Assembly: GCA_038380795.1 (NCBI GenBank)
Contig: CM076270.1
Location: 18,864,001-18,928,000, forward strand
Length of the DNA: 64,000 nucleotides
DNA from: Pyrocephalus nanus
Lineage: Eukaryota > Chordata > Aves > Passeriformes > Tyrannidae
Direction: 5' to 3'
The notes beneath the pieces are model-generated. The model was not told where the DNA came from. It ran no database searches and was given only the letters and a program-made list of their open reading frames with translations. Position numbers and translations under genes: made by a program. Position 1 is the stretch's first letter, and the number at the start of each line of letters is the position of its first letter. This document shows positions 1 to 13,079 of this stretch, in pieces.

Positions 1-140
1 GTCACACCGGGATGGGATCGGTCATATCGGGATGGGATCGGTCACACCGGGATGGGATCGGTCATATCGGCATGGGATCGGTCATATCGGCATGGGATCG
101 GTCATATCGGGATGGAATCGGTCATATCGGGATGGGATTG
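1..140. repeat. 20-bp minisatellite array, cut by the left window edge
   Basis: Seven tandem copies of a 20-bp unit of the form GTCAYAYCGGSATGGGATCG fill this stretch. Copies alternate between CACACC and CATATC in the first half and between GGGATG and GGCATG in the second. An eighth copy begins (GTCAC) and then decays around 144. The array starts at base 1, so more copies lie to the left. The unit is not a multiple of three, so the open frame across it is incidental. Variation between copies indicates an older, partly homogenised array rather than a fresh expansion. Confidence 0.93.
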
Positions 141-3100
141 GTCACCCCCACACGGGGGCCTGAACATGGACTTTTGGGTAGTGAAGTGAAATACCCCCAA
201 CTAGCCCAAACAGCAAAGCCGCACGGGAAGCATGCCCAGTCCAAGCAGACGCTCAGTTTGGAAGCGGAATGGTTTTCCAAAGAAGCCTCAGGCAAACATT
301 CTTTCTTTGGCACAGAGATGGCGGTGGGAGATTCTCCCCCACTGACAGGAGCACAGACCGCCCAAGCCATGTCCGAAGGGGCCCAGGCAGTGCACTGTGC
401 CCACAGCTCAGCACCCCGGCATGAGGGCTCCTGTGCATGTCTGCCTACAGCCAGGGTAAAGTTCTTTGGGGAGGTCCCATTATCGCAGCCTGTGTGCCTC
501 GAACAGCACCTTTAACACCCCAGGGTGCAAACATGGAGGCACTGTGAGAGGTAGCAATGGGGACCTCTCTGTGTGGGCAGCGAGTGACAGCCCAAGGCTC
601 TGCTCTCTGGCCAACTGCTCCTTTTTTAAACTTTCAGGCTGCAGACCAGTGCCCATTGCTAGATCTCCAGGTATACTGAGAGGGATTCCTCATGTCTGGG
701 GTAAACCCCCCAAGTTTTACCATAAAACAATCTGTATTTACTCATCTATTCCATAAAATAATAGACATACTAAATGTTACTACAACATCCAGGCTTTGGC
801 AACATCCAAAGCCTTTCCCTGTGGGTCTGTTTTCACCTACCTGTGCTGCAGTCTTTCCTGGCCCAGCCTCCTCCCAGCTGCCTGTGAGCCAACACTCCAG
901 CTGGGGAGGTCAGACTGGCCACAATCCCTCTGCAGGACTGTCCCAGTTTGCCTCTGCAGCTCAGTGGCAGAGGGATTGCAATGGGACTGGACTTCAGGAG
1001 AGAAGGGACACATCCTTCTGCAGCTTGGCCATGGGGTAAAAAGTGGCTGAATTGCAATAGGAAACCCCTGGGAGCTGCGGGCTTGTTAAATATGCTCACT
1101 TCAGCTTCACCTTTCAAAGGGAAAAGTCTAAAGGTCTTCCAGAGGGAGAGAAAGCAGTTCTCTTGCACTTTGGAACCCTGGTAACATAAAGGCAGCCTCT
1201 GCTGGAAGCACAGAGCACTGTCAGCAAAGCACAGGGGCTGAGGGAGCAAAGGAGACCTCAAAGCTGATGGTACTCTTAAGAAAGACAAATCAGAGCCCAG
1301 CCGGGAGCAGAGAACTGAACCTAGAAAGGAAAGGTAACATGCAAATGAGTATGAGGAGAAGTACTGGGAAACAGGTCAAGAGAGATGCAAATTTTACCAT
1401 TTTTGCCTTTGCAATTCATCTCCGCCTTCTAGGACACACTGACCTTCCTTGCACAAATTTCCAGGAAGGAGCTTCTGTGCCTTTTGTGGAAGGGTTTTTT
1501 CACCTCTAGACAGAACTCACTTTCCCCTCACAAATATGGGCAAGTTAAGCATTAGGCCCATCTCCCCACGCCCATCTTCCATGTCAAAATGCAGCCAAGG
1601 CTGCTGGTTCCTCACCACTCCAGCAAGATCCCTGTCCACTCCAGGTCTCCAAGGCAGGCCCATAGGGACAAGGCAGGTCTGAGGCCAGGCCACAACATCA
1701 GTCTGTGGGTTGGGGTCCAGACCAGCCACAAGTGTGACCATGGCTGGGGACCAGCAGTCCTGTCATATAGCTCAGGTCAACACTGAAGGCTCCAGGATAA
1801 GCAGAAAGAGGCTCCTGGACCATGGGCAAGGGTGTGAGACACCTCAGGGGGTCTGTTTAGGCTAATTGGGGCCTATTAGGGCCCTCAGGGTCCTGACATA
1901 ATGAGAGAGTAGCTGTGCTGACTAAAGGCCTATGGTGACTCCAGAGATGTCACTGTTAGGGAAAAGGAAGGATCTAACAGAAAAGTGTTGAGAGAAGCAT
2001 GAGGAGAGATCATGCTGATGTGCAGCACCATGGCTGCAGTGAGACAGGGCTGTATCATGCCCCCACCAGGTCTCAGCAGTAAAAGCCAGGTATCCCCAAA
2101 AATAGCCCTTGCAGTGGCAACAGCTCCCTTCTGCAGTGAGCAGCCAGAGGCCTATCACCCATATCCCAGGAGACAAGATGATGCAACAAGATATCTTGAG
2201 AGTAACTGCAAAAGTCAGACACATTATTTCAGTAATTTACAACAGTATCTGTGATCCCACAATCAGGCAGGTTTGGAGAAGCAGCTCCAAGTTTCTACAG
2301 TTTTCAGTTCCGTTTCAAAACCAGTACATGCTCTGCCTCCTTGCATGTACAGCCTGAAGTTTCAAGACAGCTCAAACTCCACTGTGCTGGGTTCCCTCAG
2401 CCCCAGCCCCTCTGGAAAACATTCCATGTGCACGTTGCATCTCTCCGGATTTTAGTCTCATTCCAAATCTGCAAGTACAAATATAGTAACATTCCACTCT
2501 CCTAATGCACATTTACAAGATGTGCTGAAATGTCAGATGCTAAACGGTACAAAAAAGCACTTTACCACGTTCCCGTTGATGTGCAATATAACAGAGAAGG
2601 CAGAAATTGCTTTAACATCTGTTGATTTCTTAGATCTGAACACTCTCCTCCTTTCATCTGGCAGCAGCAGAGCTATTAATACTGCAGCAGCTTCTTCAGA
2701 GTTTGCAGCAGTGCACTGGTAAACACATACCTCGAGAATGGTCTCATTTCTGCAGGATTTTGGTCATGACTCCCTCTATTCAAAGCAAAGCTGCCGGAGC
2801 AGAGGGATTATAAGAAGGTGAACGCAGCAGAGAGGAGTGGACAGGCAGGTAATACCCCTGCTGTGGGGAGGAAGCAGGGGTGAGGCTAGAAAGCTTCCTA
2901 CCGCTGTAGCTATTGTGTCCCTGCTTCCTCTGCACAGCCAGGGAAACCATGGATGACGCAGCCAGTGGGACTGAACTCACCCAGCAGCACTTGCAGGGCT
3001 CTGCCAACCTGGTCACAACTTGTTCTTGACAGGCAGTGTTGCTGAGTCACTTCAATGGATGCAGGGTCCTTCCCTGTGGTTGGTATTGTTTCTCATGCTG

Positions 3101-4879
3101 CTAAAAACAGCCAGTTGGCAACATTCCTTCTGCACATTTGAATTATCCAGAAAAAAAAAAAAAAAACAACTCAGCCAAAAATATAGAGATAACAAGATTT
3201 TTTTCCTGCTTCTAGATGAGAAACAGAATATTTTGACATACCAAGAGACTTCAAAATGAAAGAAATCAAGGTTTTGTTCTGATAGATTTGCCTTTTCTCA
3301 GGGAGTGAAGGCCCAGGGAATCACTTTGTTAAAATTTCCCACTTGGCTTGAATAATAAGGGCATGACCTCGAAGAAGTCAACTGTGACATGAACGTTTTC
3401 TCATAACAGAAGACACAATCACTACCTCACTGTGGATCAAGCAATGTGGCTGATACATTGAACACCGTCCAAAGAAGAAAATCTGTGTTCAGATGGGAGC
3501 ATCTTGTCCAAATCCAAAGCTCCGTGTAAAGGCAGCACAGGTGGGAGCTCACATGTCCTTGCTCCATCTCTGGTCCTGCCCTGCTGCAAGGTCTCTAAGA
3601 AGAAAGCTGGAGTTTTGGGGACTAGGGACACAGCCTGCCTCCTCTTGGAGGATGTTTAGGACAGGAATAGCTGTTTAGTTACTCATGTTTACTCACGTGT
3701 TGGCTTTTGTGAGATGTCAAACACCCTCCAAACTGGCCCATTGCTCACTTCCCTTCCCTTCCAAGGGCACAGGCACAAATCCACTCCGAGCATCCATCAG
3801 TCAGCTACAGCAGCTGTCAAAACCCTTAGGCTGAAAAAATTGTCTGGACAAATTTGTTTGGAATTAAATTAGAACTTGGCCATGGGATAAGCACCAGGTT
3901 AAGCTGAACCACCTCAGGAGCATCCTTGAAACAAGCAGCCCTCAGTTCTGCTTCTCTGCTGGCAGGGAGCCTCTTGACTTCAGTATATCACTTTACTCAA
4001 ATACTCTCACATTTTCCTAATGTTGAAATTATAAAGTGCCACAGCAGCTAAATATAGGAACAAAATAAACTAACTACATGAGAAATAAAAGCCTATTTTG
4101 TGTCTCTTCTCATTTTATGAGTAGTATTTCTTTCCTTTTTCTAGAGTTCCTTGCTGAGCTGGAAAAAAAGTCCTAGTTGCCAAATCTGTACTTAATCTGA
4201 TTTTTTCCTATATGTTTGTTATATATCCTTTCCTCTTTTCAGTCAAGGTTCCACTGTGAATGCAAGTTCTCCACACTGTCCTAGCCCAAAGAGAGGCTAT
4301 ATTAGTGGGAATTAACCTCTTCAGTACTCAAGGAGTAAATCTCCAAGGGATTTTTCTTCAGCAGAAGGTCTGTAATGCCATGAGCACTAACGAATACTGT
4401 AATTGGTGTCTCTCATGTTTTGTGTATAAAATTTAAACTTCTCACAGCTGCATTTCTGGCTGTGATCTCCATGGAGATGTCACTGACAATTTTCCCCCCC
4501 AGAGAAGGGAAATGTCTGGCTGTAGCTGGGACTTGCACGGCTCCTGGAGCACTTGCTGCAGCTGCCCGGAGTGGCACCTCACCCAGCACACTGCAGTGCT
4601 GCAGCTGCAGGGCCTGGCTGCTCCAAACAACCTCAGGGGGTTTGGGATCAACCCTTGCAGCTGGAGCATTAAACCAGTGGTGACCTGAAACTGGAGGATA
4701 GCACAAACTCGTGGAACATTTTCCTCCATCTGTCTGTGTAAAGTCCAGCTAACTTTTGCCATCTTCTGGAGGAAGAAAATAAAAATGAGGATGCTCAGTT
4801 ATATTTGGGCTTTATCAAACTTGAGACATTAAATAATCCGCTTATCTGCTATTCTCACAAAGATATCCAAGTCTGTAGA

Positions 4880-4900
4880 TTTTTTTTTTGGGGGGGGGGG
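4880..4900. repeat. T10-G11 homopolymer junction
   Basis: Ten T bases run directly into eleven G bases. The G run exceeds what is normal for unique DNA, and its length is likely to be polymorphic or imprecisely sequenced. Confidence 0.9.
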
Positions 4901-6950
4901 CTTTTAACCGTTTCATCCTCAATTCTCCAATGATGTTTTCATTCCACCTCAGGCTCTAGAAGCCTCATGCTCATCAGAAATGCTACCAAGGTACACAGGG
5001 CATGTTTGGGATTTCCTGACAATTTTTTCAGCAGTGCAGTCTGCTGAGAAGAACTGCTCAGCATTGGAGCAGTGGTGCATTTCCCCTCCACTGAAATAAA
5101 AACCTCCTTCACAGGAGAGCTGTGCTTTCCCATGGACAGTGAACTCACTTCCTTCTGTTTTGTTTATAGCCCTATGTGAGGTTTTTCCTCTTCCATTCCC
5201 TTTTCCAAAAGCAGTAAGACAATAAGATATTGTTAAGTGTTGAACATCCATGTTTCTGTTTCTTGTCTTCATAACAGGACTATTAGAATGATGAGAAATG
5301 AAACAGGGAAATGATGAGGAAGAATGGCAACATTTTGCTCAGATTTTTATCCAAAACAGCAGAAAAGACATTCAGAAATGGTCCAGCAATTGCCAGAAGC
5401 TGTTTTGTTTTCAGAAAAATGACAGATTAACCACATAATGGTAATGAACCTCTGCACTATGCTTAAACTAGAAAACTTGGTACCCTGGACAAGGTGATTT
5501 GAACGATGCCATCTGCAACAGGGCATAGGAAGAAAGCATACTGGTCACTAGCAAAATGCAGAGACATCGTTTTCCAACAGGGAAATAAAGTATCCATCAC
5601 TGAACTGCAAAATCCTTGGACTCCTCAAAAAGGGGCCCTACCTGGAGGGACAAAGGACAAACATGATCACAGGAGGACCTGAGGATACCTTTGGAGAAGA
5701 GGAAGCTCTCCACAGTGGGAGGAAGAAAACTAAAGGAATCTGGCCTCTCTCACACTCTGGGGAGAATGTTCTAAGGCCAGACAAAATGGTGCTGGAATGG
5801 CACATCCAAAATTAGGGATCAGTGCAAGCCCTGGAGCTGGCTGTATGGGTGAGATCACCCAGGCACACAACCTGCAACAAACCAGTCACTGTGCAAGAGC
5901 AGGAACTTCTGCACTATCCCCAACATCCTAAATGTGGTGGATGTGACAATTTGACCTCAAGCAAGAGAAGGGCACACACAGGGACCATGGGCAGCTTTGA
6001 AATGAATCTTGTGATCAGCTAAGAAGATCCAGAAAATGCATATTTGGTGTAATGAGAGGAGTCAGCCCAGCACATGGACAAGCACAATGGCAAGGAGGTT
6101 TGGCAGCACAACCCACTCCAGCAGGAGCCAGAAATTCCTGGGGATGCTCAGCTGTCTAGAGAAATGCATGTCACACCAATCTGCCCAGGCCAGAAGCCTC
6201 ATCTATTGCTCCTGTCTCCCTGAGACAGCCTTCCTAAAGCCAGATGGATGATCACATCCAATTCATTTCACTTGCCAAGTGTTATTCCTCATGCAATAGC
6301 AGAGCACGATTTACTGAGCATGAGCGTAAACATTCTTGGTCAAAGACATGCAGCTGATGGTCCCAGCACTGCACAAGCCAAAGCTGGAAGATGATGTTGC
6401 AGTTAGAAAGGGCCTATTTTAAGGGAGGCAGATAGATTCTGATCAATATTTAACACTGCCAAACTATCAGATAAATGGATAGATTTCAATATCACTCAAT
6501 GACTTTTCTAGCTCTAAAAAGTTCGAAAAGTGGTGCCATTTTACCAGCAGCTTGCAGGTACAAGGCAAAAATGATAACACCACCATCCCTCCTCCCCCCA
6601 TAATTCAACAATAAAACATTTGACCCATTTTGGATCAGCCAGTGCAAAATTAAAATGTTGCCATAAAGATCAACATAAGGATACAGCAACTTCAAACAAC
6701 AGATATCTCAGTGGATAACCCCGAAGTTGGGGACTGCAGAACAGGGGAGCCTGAATCCCCATTTCCTGCTCTTGGAAAGCAGGACAGAAACAAACAGCAA
6801 ACCAAAACAGAAAGCCCTGGCTCAGTGCCACACATGGAAGGGCACTGATGGACACCTGGCAGTGGGGCAAAAACTGTGAGGATGGGGAAGACCATGAGTA
6901 CAGGGAACAGGGAGAGATCCCCAGGAAGGCTGCAATTTCTGTGTCATTTT

Positions 6951-7017
6951 ATGCATATAATTATATATACCCATATAATTATATATATATTTTTATATAT
7001 ATATATATATCTGTATA
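6951..7017. repeat. imperfect (AT)n microsatellite
   Basis: The stretch is almost entirely A and T, with two TATAATTATATATA-type blocks and a longer TATATATATATATA run. It can fold on itself over most of its length. Confidence 0.9.
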
Positions 7018-10000
7018 TAAAACAACCAAAGAAAAACCCTCTCACATATTTTCATACATAAGTAGTAGCCTTTAGGTCTGCTCCAGGCTTTGCTCTCCTA
7101 AAGTGAAAGCTGCCAGAGTACATAATAAAATATCATTATTTTCCTTGCTGCTCTCCTTCTCTTTCCTGTCTCATACATTTCCTTCTTTTTTTTTTTTTTT
7201 CTTGGTCTCTACTTTATTTCATTTCTTTCTTCCCCCCACTTCTATTCCTGGCTCTCCCTACCCCCCCTTATTATCATTTTGTCTCTCCACTCATCCTTGC
7301 TCCTTTCCTGCTTCTTCTGCTCTTCTGTCTCATTCCCAGTCCCTCACTTCTTTCATGCTGAATTAACTCTCCCCCTGGTCTATGCATCCTGACAATCTAT
7401 CTGTTTTTAATTGTTGCACTAAACTCAGCTGAACATTTCAGAGCGCCGTGTACATTTAAATTGAGGACCTTTTCAAAGTCTTCATAATTCAACTTGATTC
7501 CACGTATTTGATACAAGAGCCATATGTTTCTGTGGATCACGTATTGTTTCGCACATGTGAACACTTACAGAGCAGACCTGTGTTTGGGTATCCTTTGCTT
7601 TTGCTTTCTGAGCTGTCGAGTAATTTTGTGCTGTGTAAAGCAGCGATACTTTGAAATGTGCAGAGAGATTCTCCACGCTTCTAAAAATGCTCTGTGAATG
7701 TAACAAATGAGGGCTTACAATGCTGAGTGGGCTTTGCTTGGCGTCCTTTCAGAGGTGAAAAGCCCTCACATGCTGCTGCCCCTCAGGGCTAACAGGATGG
7801 CAGGGTTTGAGCAGCATCGAGACCACACTGCTGCTTCATCAAAATTAGCCTTTTTAATGGCCCTGCACAGATGCCACCAGCACTTCTAAGTTCTATTGAA
7901 TCATCCCAACAAACTCCCTAGAAATGATCAATTAATCTATTGCATCCTCAGAGCAGATCTAGCAGCTTTTACTCAGACAAAACTTTCTTGCCTCACACCC
8001 TGGTGCTAAGTCTATAAAGAAGGGAAGAGAAGGGGGAGAACATCATGAGGGATGCTGGCAGGCACGTAAGAACTGACATTTCCTTTTCAGCAGTTAAAAC
8101 ATTAAAACAAACGTTAAAATCCTACCCTAGGTGTGGATGTCCCCAGCACATCTTGGTATCAAATGTGTGCGTCTCCAGGGAAAAGTGGACAGAGACTAGC
8201 AGTGATCTAAATGGAGGGGAAAAGTTCTCACACTGATTCAATTAGAGCAGTAGATGTTGTAATATAGCTTCAAGGGATAACTGAAACTTTTGGAGAGTGC
8301 TTCCTTTTCTTTTTTTTTTTTCTTTCCCTTTTTCTTTCCTTTGGCTGCTGCCACATGGAGCTCATTTCACATTTCAACTATAATGTAAGTGATACAGAAA
8401 AACAGTTCTCACTTTGTGTCAGATCCACTGGTGCTGAATCCACAGGCACCCTCCTCCAAACAGCCTGAGAATACAGCCATGCACAAAGCTTTACCTTTCC
8501 TACCCTGCTCCTGCCATACCTGGGTCTCAAGTGGGTGAGTTTTCATTCTGACTGCTAGCCAGAAAATACTTGAGTGACCACCAGAAAATGATCCATCTCA
8601 CTCATTTTCTCTGGGAAAAAGCACAAAAGTTAAATCACGACAGTTGTTCTGTGCTGCAGTGACATAAAGCACAGGACAAAGGAAAACGCGCTATTAACCA
8701 ACTATGTCAACAGAAGTAGAAATCCACACCTCGTATGAGGAGGGTGCACTGACTGTTACTGTGCTGATTTGCACCAGTGGAGCATCAGTGCTGGCAAGTT
8801 CCCCAGGAGCAGGGCGCCCTTCCCCCTGAGGTAGCCAACAGTCTGGAAACATCACAGAAATATTTTGCCTGGGGACTCTCAGGAGCTGGGGCTGCTTCAT
8901 GTGCTCTGGTATTGCAGCAACGCCCCAATCTTGCTTGAACAGTAAACAAATATAACAATAGCTACAAAGATAAACCACAGAAAATTTCCCACTCCTGGAA
9001 TTCCCAACGCGAGGTTAGCACTTTCCCCTCAGAAATAGCCAGCACCTCAACTTCCCACTGCACTGGCTCAAGCTGTGGGTGCTCTGTGAGTCCAAAATTC
9101 AGCTCCGCTCCATTCTTTGTCACTCAAGTTGAAAGTTGTAAAGAAAAAACAACGCTGCAAAATTAAGGCATATAAGTTCACTCTGGAGATCTCCCCTAGG
9201 TCAGTCCTTCCCACTGCAAACTGACACCCCACCATCAGAGCTGGGCAGCCAAAACCCCAGGGATTCACTTGCAGTCTGTTTTTCTGTGTTGGCAACAGAG
9301 GCAACAGTACCACAGCTCATCCTCCAGCGCCTGCTGAGTCATCTTTGGGATCTTCCTCGGCTGGTTCCGACCGTGGGGAATCCCTGGTAGTTACGCTGCC
9401 CCACACAAATCCCCCTGCCCAGCCCCAGCACAGAACCGAAATGGGGAAGGGGCACTGCCAGGCTCCAGGGAGGAGCTCACGGCGCTACAGGGAAATCAGG
9501 ACTTCCTTCTGACTGCAGCATAAATTATTTCATTGGTCCTTAAAATTCTCCAAGATCCACCACACTTGGTTTTCTTTAGCAAACTCTGTTTCTCCTAATA
9601 CTTTATTAATATTCAGTTCTTTCTCAAATAAAAGGTAATAGCTGACATGTCCTCATTTGTTCAAGATCCATGGACCACACAGTGATTTTTTTGGGTCTGA
9701 GTAATATAAAATTAAATTTTATCACTAAAAATATCAGTAAGTGTGTACAAACCCATTTTCTACAGTTATGAGGTCTCAGTTGCCAGAGGATTGTATCCTG
9801 CAGACATTTACAAGAAAATTTGACTATGAAGATTACTGGACATCTTCTAGTTCTCCTCACCAAGTGCTGCTCTCCACACTGCCTTATTAATATTTGTACA
9901 GGGCCACACTCCAAAACATGAGGACTCAGAATGACCTCTTACATAAAGAGAATTTTCCTTACAGGGCAGATTAGTGTTTAAAAATACAGAACATGGAAGC

Positions 10001-10138
10001 AATGGTAAAAGCCTGTTGTCAGGAGGGAGGGCTGCAGCTCCCATGGTATCAGCGAGAGAAAAAGAGCAGCGGCAAAAGGCAAAGCACAATCCGCGAGAGG
10101 GAAACGGAGCAAGCAAAAGGAGAAAATGTGCAACTGAG

Positions 10139-10420
10139 TATTTATATCCCAGGAATTCCCCGCATTTCAAGACCGCGCGAAGAACGTCCCGCAGGCTGGG
10201 AAACACCTCCCGCCCCTGTGGCGTTTTCCTGGGTGTTTTCTGGCAATCGGACGAGGCTGAGAGCTGGCGCGGGGGGAGAGAGGAGCCCCCTCGGCCGAAG
10301 GGGCCGCTCCCCTCGGGCGGTGCGGGGGGATGCGGGGAGATGCGGGACCGGCAGAGGGCAGAGGCGGACCGGGAGGTGCAGGCACAGGCACTGCCAGCGT
10401 CGGGCCAACTGCAACTACTT
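10139..10420 (-). promoter_or_regulatory. candidate minus-strand promoter: TATA box beside a GC-rich patch
   Basis: On the minus strand a TATAAATA box lies at 10146-10139, immediately downstream of a CpG-dense patch at about 10160-10420. A start site would be expected near 10110 with transcription running left. An NF-kappaB-like GGGGAATTCC lies about ten bases upstream of the box. No transcript or reading frame supports it, so this is a motif-based candidate only. Confidence 0.2.
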
Positions 10421-11221
10421 AGGGTGTGCTCTCGCTTCAAACTCCCAAACGTGTCATGTGGAACATCAGAAAGGCGCACTGGTGAACTCTCCGCCTCTAA
10501 TGGGAAACACTTGAGAGTTCCACCAAATCTGTCACTTTTTAAACGAAAACATAAAAAAAAAAGGGCGAGATAAAACAAAACAACAGGGGAAAAAAAAAAG
10601 TTGGAATCATGCACTTTGATTCAGATACTGAAAAATTTTCCTCTAGGAATGGAAAAACTGATGGGGAAAAAAAAAAAGGAAAAGAAAAAGGCAAACCGAA
10701 ATCTTCTGGTGCTTGTAGCGGCCGGAGCAGACATTCCTCCCTGTAATCCCCTCGTTCTCTTCCCGCTTCGGGAAGGGAAAAAAAAAAAAAAAACAAAAAA
10801 AAAACCCAACAACCTACTCTGTGATGGCTCGTAGAGATTTTGGGACCTTAAGATGTTTAAACAAGTGGTTCCCATTTCTATTCCAAGGCAACTGGTGACT
10901 GTCCCAGACAACACTAGCTGCTCTGGGCTGAACTGAACAGTGGTTTATCAAAAAAAGGCGAATCGAGTGGTTTCCAAAGCAAGCTCGTTGATTCTGGGGA
11001 AAGAGTAGGGGAAGAGAAGAACTGTTCAGTGGACTGGAACTACAACGGCCGGGGCAGGAGGCTGCTCTACATGAGATATCAGCAATGATGTGTATTTTTT
11101 AAAAACCTAACTGCTAAAGTTTAAAATCTCCTTCTTCTTTCTTGAAAACGTCCCCGTATCTCGGAGGTATCATAGGAGCCAGAAAGGCAACCTGTAAGAC
11201 CGGGGACTGAGAGGCCGCCTT

Positions 11222-11222
<1 letters not shown>

Positions 11223-11258
<36 letters not shown>
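11223..11258. repeat. (GTCCCT)6 hexamer repeat
   Basis: Six exact copies of GTCCCT lie in tandem. The minus strand reads GGGACA repeated, that is, G3 runs separated by three-base ACA loops, which satisfies the standard G-quadruplex pattern. Confidence 0.95.
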
Positions 11259-11260
<2 letters not shown>

Positions 11261-11932
11261 CCGCATCACTCCCCGCTGCCGGCCCGGCCGGGCGGCCGCT
11301 GCCCCGCGCCCTGGGGACATCTGATCCATGGCAAACCGTGAGGACACGGATTAAAGTGCCTCTGGAATCCCTCTCTCACTGTTACCAGCGGGGTCCAAGT
11401 GGCTGTTCCTGGATGCAGAGTGTGCGCCCCTCCTATCCCGCTTGGGGCTGGTTTGAAGGCAGAAAGGACTGGTATGGTCCCAAAACCTGGGTGAAAACGA
11501 ATCAAGGGAGAACTCCGGCTGCCCAAACTTCAGAACCGTGCAACCTGCTTCCCCTCGAAAGACCTCCCGGCCTCCCCCTGCGCCTCGGGGGTGTTTTGTT
11601 AGCCAGACAACCAACATTCACCGGGACTTCGTTGTCCCGGCTGTACGAGCCGCTCCCGGCACCGCTTCTGACTCTCCGCCGGGGCTGCCAGCAGCCCCTC
11701 GGTGGGCCAGGCTGCGGGGCTGGTTGTGGGGCAGCCTTCGTGCCGCAAAAACTCCTTGTACCCGAGCGCGGGGAGCGTTCCGGAGCCACGTACCAGATGC
11801 CATAGACTTTGTCGCTGATAAGCACCAAACGATATCGCCTCCAAAGCAAGGAGAGGAGGAAACGCAGCGCATCCTCAACATGTGCCTGATATTTCCCCCC
11901 CGCCCCCGAACATCTTGTTAAAAGTAACACCT

Positions 11933-11960
11933 AAAAAAAAAAAAAAAAAAAAAAAAAAAA
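11933..11960. repeat. A28 homopolymer
   Basis: A run of 28 A bases. No AATAAA precedes it, so it does not look like a retroposed poly(A) tail. Confidence 0.95.
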
Positions 11961-12734
11961 GTGTAGCGAGTGACTCCTTTTTATTTCTCTCCCCTTTTGA
12001 TAACTTAGGACATTGCGCCTCGTGTTGTGCTCAGTTTCGCCCTGTGCTTTATTGATTGTTTGGGTTTTCATGGAACAAAACGATAGTAATGAAAAGGACC
12101 CCAGTTATCGTTGGGAAAAAACGGGGAGACAGGCGCTGGATGATAAACAACAAGTCAGTAACTTATCTCTGCGGCAGAGCAGGCAGCGTGCCCCAAAATC
12201 AGCACCTCTGCATGCCCTGCTTTCCCGAGGAAGCGGAAGCTGCCCTGACAGCCCCAAAATCACGAACCCTCTCTCCACAGTCTCCCACAGCCCATTTACT
12301 GAAACCCCACTTTTTTTTCCGATGCCCCCGCCCCATTCAAGAGCCAGATCTCCATCAGCTGTCAGTGAAATGCCCTTCGAGGGCCAGCCCGCGGGTCGGG
12401 GCGGTTTGCACCGTTCCGTGGCCACTTTTCCCTCGTGCTGCCTCCTGTCATCGAAAATAGTCACTGTGAACCAGAAAGCTGAGATTCCGTCCCGTTACTT
12501 CGTGAACGCTCCGAATTTGCTATTCATGTGGTGTGGGGGGAAAGTCCCGTTGGAGAGAGAAAGAAATTAAACGAAGGTAGATGAACAACTCATCTGCCAG
12601 AGAACCCGCGGCATTTACAGGGCCAGCTGTGAAGGCAGGAGCCTGGGCCGGTGTCAGGAGCCACCTGTGTGCTGGCGCCTGCGTCCTCCGGGAAAACCGA
12701 ACCTGGGACCCCCGGCACTTCAGGGAGGGATGGC

Positions 12735-12800
12735 GTTCCTCCTGCCGTCATTTCATAACGGGGAAAGGCCTTACAGAGTTCGGAAACCCTCTCCCAAAGG
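12735..12800 (+). repeat. diverged direct repeat, copy 1
   Basis: This copy aligns with 15162-15230 in the same orientation. The core ATAACGGGGAAAG is identical in both copies. It is followed, after one substitution, by CCTTACA, then by CG.AAACCC and CCCAA. The left flanks also match (TTCC.CCTGCCG, then TTT). By eye roughly three quarters of positions agree, with one indel left of the core. I do not recognise the element. Confidence 0.65.
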
Positions 12801-13079
12801 CCGAGCAGGGAGAGACGTTGTTTCACTTTATGATTATACCTGATGAGATTTCTCACTGTATTTGCTCACTGTGCAACTTGAGGGGAAGCAAGGCCCTCCT
12901 GCCCTGCCAATGCGTTCGTGATCGGTGGTTCGCGACCCCCTTTCTTGGGCAGAACGAGCAGGTTTTTGCAGCGGGAGCGGGTGGGCTCCCGCGGGGCGCA
13001 GCCCTGCCTGGTGCCCGGCGCCGTGTACTGGGGCGGGAACAAGCACAAGGTTTTGTCGAAAGCCGAATTCCCCTTCAGG

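Larger units (their letters stand above)
145..9340. other. intergenic DNA, no recognisable gene
   Basis: No open frame in this stretch resembles a known protein, and none is long enough to stand out from chance. It contains only simple-sequence tracts (A16 at about 3151, T10 followed by G11 at 4880-4900, an AT microsatellite at 6951-7017, T-rich runs near 7188 and 8313). This is the distal downstream flank of FOXL2. In mammals the next gene on this side is PIK3CB, but no PIK3CB exon was seen. Confidence 0.6.

Noticed and set aside
1..140. Regular repeat spacing suggestive of a CRISPR array
   Set aside because: Units are directly tandem without unique spacers, and the DNA is vertebrate; it is a minisatellite.
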